From the NCBI GenBank assembly GCA_016845345.1, contig JAERSV010000059.1:1-49140 (forward strand): a stretch of DNA of 49,140 nucleotides, read 5' to 3'. Of this stretch, positions 25,293 through 34,200 are shown piece by piece. A program made the position numbers and the translations under genes. The stretch's first letter is position 1. Every line of letters begins with the position of its first letter. This stretch comes from Methanobacteriota archaeon. Lineage in GTDB: Archaea; Thermoplasmatota; Poseidoniia; Poseidoniales; Thalassarchaeaceae. The notes beneath the pieces were generated by a model. That model had not been told where the DNA came from. It saw nothing but the letters and a program-made list of their open reading frames with translations, and searched no databases.

Positions 25293-26964
25293 TTAGTACA
25301 CCACCATATTACTCACCAACGGGTCAAAGGAACGATTTCCTCCGGAATTTACTCCATCACACCGGACAATTAACAGTGCTTCAATTGGCGGTCCTGTCAG
25401 GCTCGCCTGACTATGATAAGTTTGATTGCCAACCGTTTGGATATAGAGGTTATTTGGAAACAGGCGTTGTTGCCAAATGGTATTTGAACCTTGGTAATTA
25501 GTAGTAAAAAATGAATCTACACAGATACTGTGATCTACCGATGACTCACCTCCCATCGTATCGTTGAAGCTTGCCGTAAAATTATAATGATATGTGTTCG
25601 GTTTAACCACCTTGACTGACACCCAACCTTGAAATGATTTCTGCTGTCCGTTCACATCGATGTACTGGCAACCGAAATCCTGAGTATTATTGTTAATAAT
25701 ACTAGAAGATATCATCACATTATTTACCATTCCTAATGGACATTTTGAATCAAATTGCTCAGTGAACCAGAGCAATCTAGATGAACGATTATCTCTGTGA
25801 TATTGAACCGGATTGATATTTAATAACGAAAGGGCATTGTGAACTCCATAGTAATCCAATAATGTTAGATTTTTGTTGCTATAATCTTCGGGAAAATACC
25901 CGATATAGCTAATATGTTGAGTTTTATTATGTAAAGATGTTGCAATACCAGCTAACATGATTCGTTTTGCATCCCGATCATGAATGGGAACAATTTTCGT
26001 TAATGCTATCCCCTCATTTGATAGAGAAGTAGAGTAAGTCCAATTTGTACCATTATATTCATTTGAGATGAATACTGCAATTCCTTTCGGCGGAGAACAA
26101 TGACGGCCCGAACTAGTTGACGAGTCAAGACAGGAAGTTCCGCCAATCGAAAGTGCTAAATTGGAATTGTTGAAGAAATCATCATCAGAATTTGAGATGT
26201 TGATTATCATGAAAGATGACACTAATAATGGTTCAACCATCACACTATCATTATACTCACATAATTTTCCACCAAGTTGGCCAGTGTAATTAAGAAAACC
26301 TATCGAGCCACAATCGGATGCCTCTCTATCTGCCAAGAAAAATACTGTCTTTTCTGGTGGGTATGGATGATGATAGATACCAGACCCTGAATAAGAAGCA
26401 GTAACATAAGAAATACTTGGACTGACACTAGAAAACGAATCATTGGCGCCGGCGATTAGAACATGAGTCAAGTTGTCATCAATTTTGAATGACTTAAAAT
26501 GTGTACCTTCTGAATAGGAGGCATATCTCGCAGTGCCAATATGATTCCAGTTGGTCTTGTTGGTGATTAATGGGTCCACATTTGCATAAAACAATTCAAC
26601 ACCAGCCGAATCATTTTCCCCACAGAATTGAGATGGACAACTAAAATGATCAAGCCAACCACGTAAATTTACATCATGTCGATGAATGCTGGAATTATAT
26701 TCCAATATCACCCACGAATTGATAAAAACCCCTGAATCTGACTCTTGACAGATTCCTTGACTCGTAGCATTTGGAGTAGCAATAAAGTCATCGGAAACCG
26801 AACCCGAGAAGTTGTCTTGTGGGCAGCGTGAAATGTTAACAATCCCCGAGAGACGATGAGGGAATCTAACCGGCGGCAACCGAATTTGGCAAAAATGAGA
26901 ACATTGAAGATGGAATAATTGATAAAAGGATAAAAAAAGCAACGAAGGTCACTCGTTTTAACAT
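25293..26964 (-). CDS. Exported surface protein, probably frameshifted just after the signal peptide
   Basis: The long frame (about 549 codons ending at 25293) begins with no sensible signal peptide. ATG 26964 in the neighbouring frame encodes a textbook one (MLKRVTFVAFFILL, then SVAAG) and hits TAG at 26868-26866. Removing one base between about 26895 and 26868 would join that signal to the long frame just before RFPHRLSGIVNISRC. The exterior part has many Asn-X-Ser/Thr sites, several Cys, and segments such as IMLAGIATSL and HVLIAGANDSF that repeat in style, suggesting a propeller. No C-terminal anchor is seen. Whether this is a sequencing error, phase-variable switch or decaying gene cannot be told from one sequence. 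Partner: the 640-residue gene two bases downstream. Confidence 0.65.
26866..26964 (-). other. Out-of-frame signal peptide fragment of the surface protein
   Basis: A 32-codon frame: Met-Leu-Lys-Arg, a hydrophobic core (VTFVAFFILLSII), then a polar end (PNSVAAG) fitting signal peptidase. A TATA-like CTTTTATTAATT on the plus strand at 26986-26997 lies 22-33 bases upstream, consistent with a nearly leaderless transcript starting at this ATG. Confidence 0.55.
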
Positions 26965-27083
26965 CAATTGATACTAAAAGTTCCTCTTTTATTAATTCTC
27001 TCGCGGATCAATTGGTTCTTAATTCGTCAAAATTTGAATGTTAATACAAAATATAGTGAAGAGTTCTGTGGAAAATTTCGAGC

Positions 27084-27107
27084 AGGTAAACGATATCGTA
27101 TTTACCT
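27084..27107 (+). promoter_or_regulatory. Dyad upstream of the M60 peptidase gene
   Basis: AGGTAAA (27084-27090) and TTTACCT (27101-27107) flank the inner palindrome ACGATATCGT, with a one-base bulge. It ends 20 bases before ATG 27128 and lies in the divergent spacer shared with the frameshifted surface gene. It is an operator candidate. Confidence 0.5.
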
Positions 27108-27127
27108 AACAGCATTTCGCAATTACA

Positions 27128-30100
27128 ATGATTAGTAAAGAAGCGTTGGCGATTGCCGTTGCCGCCTTATTTTTCCTAGTCAGTTTAGGCGGTGCTGGAT
27201 TCTATATCGCCACTCAAAGTCCAGAAACCCCATCAGTCGATTCAGGTGTGGACACAAACTCAACAGAACCTGTTTCTGAGCCGCCTCCAATCATTTGTCT
27301 TGACCATCAGCGAAACATATTGGACGAGAATAACTCTAGAGTAATCGGGTGTGACAATATCATCCCACCAAATAATGCGTCGTTTGAAACCGGCTCAATT
27401 CAAGTAACTCGTGGCTCAGTTACCGGAATCAACTGGACGATTGATGGCGACGGCGGCTTTGGAACAAAGGCAAATTGCTCCAACTCTTTTGCCCGTTTGG
27501 GAACTGGGCCAAGCCAAGGTCAAAATTCAGAATATGATTGGATTATCATAGCCAACGAAATTGGAATCACGTTGTGCGATGTGGAAGTCACCAACCAAGG
27601 TGGTTCAACAAATCTCTCCCTAGAGATTATTGTGACAGATATGGCGCCTTCTTCTTTGAACTATCAACCATCAACCCACATCCTAACCAAAGGTGACCCA
27701 TTCACTATTTTCGCTAATTATGAACAGGGTGAGCCGACCTCTTGGGAATCAAGCCCTGCAATGCCTCCTGGACTTGAATTGCGTGATGACGGGGCAATTA
27801 TTGGTGCACCTACTACCCTCATGCCAGCCACGACTTACACCATTACGGCAAGTAACGATGGAGGAAGTGATACAACCGAGATTACAATCACTGTTCACGA
27901 CCAAGCACCAAATTCAATCTCCTATCTTGATGAAGATTTGATTCTCACCCTTGGAGAGCAAATGAATGACATGGCCCCTAGTCACAATGGGGGAGATGTC
28001 TTGAGTTGGGAAGTTGACCCACCGCTTCCATCTGGCCTGAATATTTCACGTGTCACGGGACGAATCTATGGGACCCCAGATGTTCTTTATGAGCGCTCAT
28101 CACACCTGATTTACGCGAATAATTCAGGAGGTACTGCGGCGATAGTTTTGCAAATAACAGTCAATGACAAAATAGTTGAATCGATTGATTATGGTAGTCA
28201 AGATTTTGACTTAATTTTTGGTGTATCAACGCTAAATATCACACCAACAACAAGTGGCGGCACTGCTGTTTCTTGGAGCATTCAACCCCCACTTCCATCT
28301 GGACTCCAACTCAATACCCAAAACGGAGCACTAACAGGCAGTGCTGACGAAATAACGCCATGGATTAACTACACTGTTTGGGCTAACAATTCGGGTGGCT
28401 CTTTCGAGGCTTGGTTAAACATCAGAATCGCCAACATGACACCCGATAACATCTCATGGGAAGGGGGATTAGAACAGATTCTAGCGGCAAATAAATCCGT
28501 TTCAATTTCAGCAATCAATAACGGACCAACAATTGACAGTTGGGAAATCGCACCAAAACTTCCTGATGGGCTATACCTATCTCGAACCAACGGCACAATC
28601 TTTGGTTCACCGAATGGGAGAGACGGAGTCAACTTTTCTCGCCATGCTTGGACAACACACACTATTTGGGCAAACAATTCCGGGGGAGAACTTGCACTGA
28701 ACCTTACTTTTGCAATCCATGATTTAGCACAAGATCACAATGAGTTAACCAAGCGGCCGATCGGTACTGTGGATTACGGTGGCGCTTGGCCTTCACTTAT
28801 TCTACCAATTGGAGAATGGTCGTTTAGTCTTGGAATTGACTGGGATAACCGGCCCATTTCTGCTGCTTCGCACGCCGGAAAAGGAAGAATTGTTGGCTAT
28901 GGGCACGAAACAATGGTTGCAAGAACAGGGAGCGATCGTCGAGCAAATCTTAGCCTCAATGCTTTGGATTGGGTTTGTGATGGTAACGGTAAAACTGTTG
29001 GATTAGAATCTTCATTCAATGGCTGGCAGAATACACTTCTTTCAGAAGGCTATGCCGTCGTAACTAGTGCAACACCTGCAGACTTAGTAAACTTGGATTG
29101 TTTTGTGACTGAATTCTGGAACTCATATTCTGACAGCGATAACCTCGCCATTACTAACTGGTTAGAAGATGGTGGAGGGTTAATTATGGGTGGACACGCA
29201 TGGTATTGGTCGTACTCAAATAGTGATGCAGCACACAATTATCCCGGCAATAAAATTGCTAAATCAACTGGTCTATTTATTTCTACATCTTCAGGCTCTG
29301 CCACCTTTGCAGTGAATGCCAATGAATGGGGTGACCTCTATCGCTTACATGGCGCACTTCCTCTAATCGTTGACCATGTAGATGGAACACAGATGATGAC
29401 CCAAAATGATGCTACTATCGGCTCTAAAACCGTCTCGCTGTGTGTCTCAAATCTGCCCCTTGATTACACCGGTGTCTGGGATTCACTACGCAAGATGAGT
29501 AATGACGCCGGATGGATTCATATTGATTCAAATAACCAATACACAATGAATGCTGATGAAGTTGATGATTTAATTCTCAATATTCAAGAACAATTGATGC
29601 TAAAATTACCAGCAGATGAACTTGAACCCCATCCTTCGCACAGTTCATTCCCGGGTTCAGTAAATCCTACAGCCCCAAGGCCATTGAGAAATGTCTCAAT
29701 TAACGGGTCTTTTGCTGGTCTGCCAAGCCAATTTGGGTATGCAAATGCGAGGTCAGCAGGGTGGATGACAACGGGAATGTATGCCCCTGCTGGAGAAGTA
29801 ATCAATATCACAATCCCACAATCTATGGTGAATCAGGGTGCATCAATTCTGATTGGGTCTCACTCAGATTCACTGTGGGGAAAATCAACCCTTAACAGGC
29901 ATCCAAAAATCACTCGGGCTTGGTCAATTAAGAACTCGTCTTTACAAGTTGGTAACTCGTTTGGTGGGCCGATTTATGTGACGATTCCAGCCGGATCTAC
30001 ATTCGGAGACTTCAATATCACCATCGAAAATGCTGTCGACATGCCACGTTATATTCATGGCGTAACCAATGTTCACCAGTGGAATATGGTTACGCGAAAT

Positions 30101-31186
30101 TCGCCTGCACCAATTGCTGAATTGGAATCAGATTGGTTTATTCTTACCGTACCATCTTCTTACATCAGAAATCTTGACCGCCCTAACGAAACCATGGATT
30201 TCTGGGATGAAGCCCTACAAATGGAACACAACCTCAGTGGATTCACCCCTTGGCCGCGGGTTGAAAGAGCAGTATTTGATGTGCAAATCTCAGCGGGTTG
30301 GATGCATTCTGGATATCCTTTCATGGCCCACACAGCAAGTGTCAGTGGCGTGGTGAACGGTAGTTACATGCGAACTAATGGCGATTGGGGAATGTTCCAC
30401 GAATTGGGGCATAATCATCAGTGGATGTCCTCTACTCTTCCGGGAACTACTGAAACAACTTGCAATCTCTACTCAGTAAAACTGATGACAGATTTAGTTG
30501 GAAAAGACCTCAGGGCAGGCCATGGTGCGTTAAACACCCAGAGCATGATAACCCGCGTCGAAACCTATTTTTCAGGTGGTTCACAAATTTCCCAATGGAG
30601 TGTCTGGACCGCGTTAGAAACCTATCTTCAAATCTACGAAGAATTTGGCTGGGAACCGATAACTGCAGCCTATCAGGAATACTATTACAATCTTACAAGT
30701 CAGCCTTCTGGAGACTCTGCAGAATTCAATGAATATGCCAAATGGATTTCAATAAAAACTGGTTACAACATGACTTCATTCCTTTCTGCATGGGGGTTCC
30801 CGATTACCGAACCTACACAAAATGCTGTTGACCATCTGCCTGTATGGTCTACTGACCCGTTGCGCGGGTGGGTGAATGAGTATAACCCTGAAACGAGATT
30901 TGAGGTGACGAGTAATATCACTTCTACCAAGGCTGACGTTGAGTGGATGATTTATGACAATGGCACAAACACCACTTGGAAGGTGTGTTGGGGTCTTGCA
31001 GATGGTGGAGTCGTGCGTGGTAATTGGGACTTCTGTGACTCAATTGGAAGCAATTTGAGCGTCGGTGGAAATAGTCATCCATTGAATGGATTATTTCCGT
31101 CAACAGATTACTATTGGCGGCTAACTGCAGAAAACGGAAATGGACAATGGTGGGATGATTCTACTCGCCAATTTACCACGCCCTAA
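27128..31186 (+). CDS. Giant exported M60-family metallopeptidase with Ig-like repeats and a glutaminase-like domain
   Basis: A 1352-residue protein. An N-terminal signal anchor (ALAIAVAALFFLVSLGGAGF) is followed by a Pro/Ser/Thr linker, then about four putative-Ig (He_PIG) repeats at 150-540, each with a WEVDPPLPSGL-like strand and a YTITASNDGG-like end. A class-I-glutaminase-like/ThuA-like domain spans about 560-760 (GKGRIVGYGHET, DGGGLIMGGHAWYW). The Peptidase_M60 domain lies at about 890-1250 (GWMTTGMYAPAGEVINI, VFDVQISAGWMHSGYPF, zinc site HELGH at 1091-1095, then ETTCNLYS with the third ligand Glu). A fibronectin-III-like end follows. M60 enzymes cut O-glycosylated mucin-type proteins. 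The glutaminase-like domain next to M60 resembles the TCAF layout. It starts a two-gene plus-strand stretch of surface proteins. Confidence 0.88.
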   Translation: MISKEALAIAVAALFFLVSLGGAGFYIATQSPETPSVDSGVDTNSTEPVSEPPPIICLDHQRNILDENNSRVIGCDNIIPPNNASFETGSIQVTRGSVTGINWTIDGDGGFGTKANCSNSFARLGTGPSQGQNSEYDWIIIANEIGITLCDVEVTNQGGSTNLSLEIIVTDMAPSSLNYQPSTHILTKGDPFTIFANYEQGEPTSWESSPAMPPGLELRDDGAIIGAPTTLMPATTYTITASNDGGSDTTEITITVHDQAPNSISYLDEDLILTLGEQMNDMAPSHNGGDVLSWEVDPPLPSGLNISRVTGRIYGTPDVLYERSSHLIYANNSGGTAAIVLQITVNDKIVESIDYGSQDFDLIFGVSTLNITPTTSGGTAVSWSIQPPLPSGLQLNTQNGALTGSADEITPWINYTVWANNSGGSFEAWLNIRIANMTPDNISWEGGLEQILAANKSVSISAINNGPTIDSWEIAPKLPDGLYLSRTNGTIFGSPNGRDGVNFSRHAWTTHTIWANNSGGELALNLTFAIHDLAQDHNELTKRPIGTVDYGGAWPSLILPIGEWSFSLGIDWDNRPISAASHAGKGRIVGYGHETMVARTGSDRRANLSLNALDWVCDGNGKTVGLESSFNGWQNTLLSEGYAVVTSATPADLVNLDCFVTEFWNSYSDSDNLAITNWLEDGGGLIMGGHAWYWSYSNSDAAHNYPGNKIAKSTGLFISTSSGSATFAVNANEWGDLYRLHGALPLIVDHVDGTQMMTQNDATIGSKTVSLCVSNLPLDYTGVWDSLRKMSNDAGWIHIDSNNQYTMNADEVDDLILNIQEQLMLKLPADELEPHPSHSSFPGSVNPTAPRPLRNVSINGSFAGLPSQFGYANARSAGWMTTGMYAPAGEVINITIPQSMVNQGASILIGSHSDSLWGKSTLNRHPKITRAWSIKNSSLQVGNSFGGPIYVTIPAGSTFGDFNITIENAVDMPRYIHGVTNVHQWNMVTRNSPAPIAELESDWFILTVPSSYIRNLDRPNETMDFWDEALQMEHNLSGFTPWPRVERAVFDVQISAGWMHSGYPFMAHTASVSGVVNGSYMRTNGDWGMFHELGHNHQWMSSTLPGTTETTCNLYSVKLMTDLVGKDLRAGHGALNTQSMITRVETYFSGGSQISQWSVWTALETYLQIYEEFGWEPITAAYQEYYYNLTSQPSGDSAEFNEYAKWISIKTGYNMTSFLSAWGFPITEPTQNAVDHLPVWSTDPLRGWVNEYNPETRFEVTSNITSTKADVEWMIYDNGTNTTWKVCWGLADGGVVRGNWDFCDSIGSNLSVGGNSHPLNGLFPSTDYYWRLTAENGNGQWWDDSTRQFTTP

Positions 31187-31216
31187 CTCAAAAATGATTG
31201 CTGGATTAGGCAGAAG

Positions 31217-31241
31217 GTGAATTGGCCGTAGGCCTATTCAC
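31217..31241 (+). terminator. Stem-loop after the M60 peptidase gene
   Basis: GTGAATTGGCC (31217-31227) pairs with GGCCTATTCAC (31231-31241) with a single T-T mismatch over GTA. It lies 31 bases past the stop at 31186. It may end the M60 transcript or regulate the next gene at 31295. Confidence 0.5.
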
Positions 31242-31294
31242 GATGATAACAACCTTCATCACCGCTCTATGTTGACGGCTTTTGAGGTGAGGCA

Positions 31295-34200
31295 TTGAGT
31301 GGCACTCGGATTTCAACCCTCGTGGGGGCGCTTTTCCTTTCGCTAATGTTGTTGAGTAATATTCAATCCCCAACTGCTCAAAACAACAATGAAGATGGTT
31401 TTGAAATCGAATTTGATGAAAACAATTTACATGAAACCAGTTTAACTTCTGGAAGAAGTAGCCCTGACCTAATTATTGATTCTATCTCGGCAAGTTGGTC
31501 AAGTGCTGATGCTGGTGATAGCAAGAGTGTTACAGTACGATTGAAGAACGATGGCACATCATCATCGGGTTCATTTTATTGGGGGATTTATCTCTCAACG
31601 GATACCACCATAACGACAAACGACATTGAATTAGATACTTGGTACAAATCTTCAATTTCATCGGGTTCAACGAGCACACAATACAAAACAGTCACAATTC
31701 CAACATCAATAACTGGAGGATACTACTACGTTGGAGCCATTGTTGACATTAATTCACAAGTTAGTGAGAGTGATGAAAACAACAACGACGATTACGACTC
31801 AGGTCGTGTTCATCTTTACGAATTGGCCGATTTAGTGCCGCGTACCACATCTTCATCTTGTTCAACTCCTTCTACAGGAACTGTTGGAGATTATCTAGAT
31901 TCATCGATTTCAATTCAGTATGAGAATGATGTTTCAAGTAGCCATGGACAATCAACCGGCTCATTTGATTGGGCTATGTATCTCTCTACAGATTCATCGA
32001 TTACAACAAGTGATACTCAGGTTGGTAGCGACCAATACTCTTCGAGTTTGTCATCGGGTAGCTATCGTACAGATTCACTTTCATCTACCAACCGGATTCC
32101 TTCATCCATGAACGCTGGAACATATTATTGGGGTTACATTCTAGATGTTAATACGGATGTGGATGAAAGCAGTGAAACCAATAATGCAAGAACTTGTGGG
32201 CAAGTCACAATTCAAGATGACCTACCTGATATTGTGGCAGATGATATCGATACATCTTCATCCTCTGCTGTGATGGGCGACACAATCACGGTCAACTATC
32301 GAATTGATAATGATGGAACTGATTACACCGGTTCATTCTATTGGGAACTTTATCTATCTACAGATAGGACTATCACAACTAACGATATTTACGTTGATGA
32401 ATTCTCCCGCTCCAGCATATCACCTGGTTCCTATGCTTCAGGATATCAGTATAGTGTGATGATTCCTACTGGGATTAATCCCGGCTACTATTACCTTGGA
32501 ATGATTGCTGACAGCCGTTCTAGTGTAACTGAACTCGATGAAACGAACAATGTAGTTGCAGACTCTTACCGAATAAATATTGAGGAACCTGCAGATTTGG
32601 TTGTTGATAGTGCATCTGGGCCAACCTCAGCAAATACCGGACAACAGGCTAGTCTTAATTGGAGAATTGATAATGATGGTGATGATTCTTCAGGTTGGTT
32701 CTATTGGAAGGCTTACCTCTCAACAGATAGGACAATTACCAGCAGTGATACACAATTTGGTTCAACCCAACAAGCATCTAGTATCAATGGTGGGTCATAT
32801 CGTTCGGGCACTCTTACTGCAAACATTCCTACCGGATTATCGGGTGGAACCTATTATTGGGGAATTATTGTAGATACCACAGATAGGGTAGACGAGGGTG
32901 ATGAAAATAATAACGCCGAAGATGGGAATTCAATTTCAATTACCGTTGCTACTCCTGACTTACGCGCAGACTCTATTTCGGTTGATTCGTCCACCTCCAC
33001 AATCTGTACAGAAGAATTAGTAACAGTCAATGTAGGAGTTTCAAACCAAGGAAATGTCAATGCTGGTTCACATTATTATGAAGTGCTCTTCTCACAAACT
33101 GGTGCCTCCAATTCATGGATAAGTGTGGGCCATGCTAGCGGTAGTAGTAGTGTTTCTTCTTACAATTTACAAGTTAGTGGTGCTATTCCTGCATCGATGA
33201 CTGCAGGCAATTATTACGCTGCGGTTTTTGTTGACTCAATGTATCAAATTTCTGAATCTAATGAGAACAACAATGTCTACGATACCTCATCTCAAGAATT
33301 GACTGTGCTTGACTGCACACCAGAACTCACGCCAACATCGCTAAGCGGTCCGGCATCAGTACTACCCGGACAAACAGTGACCCTTTCTTTTTCATTTGAG
33401 AATTCAGGAATGGGTGAAGCGGAAAAAATACCTATTGATTTGTTCCTTTCTTCGAATCCGACAATTGACACAACTGACACTCACCTTGGGGCTGTGACTA
33501 TCAATAATATTGGTGCAAGTTCAACCATCAGTGACACATTGAGTGTGACCATCCCATCTAACATCGGTTCTGGTTGCTGGTATTACGGAATCATTGTTGA
33601 CATGAATGATGTTGTAGTTGAATTAAATGAAAATGACAACTCCCTTGCAGCATCTAATCAAGTTTGTATTTTACAGCCAAATTTACGGATTATTTCTGTT
33701 AGTAACCCCGGTCCATCAATGCTTGGCCAATCGGTAGAAATCTCAGTAGTGATTGAGAACGATGGCGGAGCCAACGCCGGCAGGCATCAATTAGCACTGT
33801 TCGCTGAAATCTTAGATCCTGCTGGCCAACCTGATTACTTGCTAGAAACGGTGAATATCACCTCTCTTGCATCCGGTTCTACTGTTGAAATCATTAGAAC
33901 TGTGCAACTTCCACCCTCTCCATCTGGTTCATATCGATTTTTTGCAGTTGTAGACTATGCAAGTGCGCTATCTGAGTCTGATGAGACTGACAATGAAGGA
34001 TTCGGAACTTCTTTTGAGGTAACGAATCCGACTAACGATTTGTTGGCAAAATGGATTACAGGACCGACCTCTGCTGAGCCCGGACAAACAGTTACCTTGC
34101 AATGGGAGATTCAAAACTTAGGTGTGGAAGAAGCAAGTTTTGACGTTGAAATTTGGCTATCACAAAACAATATTTGGGATAGCAGTGACCGTCTTATTAC

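Noticed and set aside
26932..26938. A7 run as the site of the frameshift in the surface gene
   Set aside because: The good signal-peptide frame continues beyond the run, so the shift must lie further downstream, near 26868-26895.
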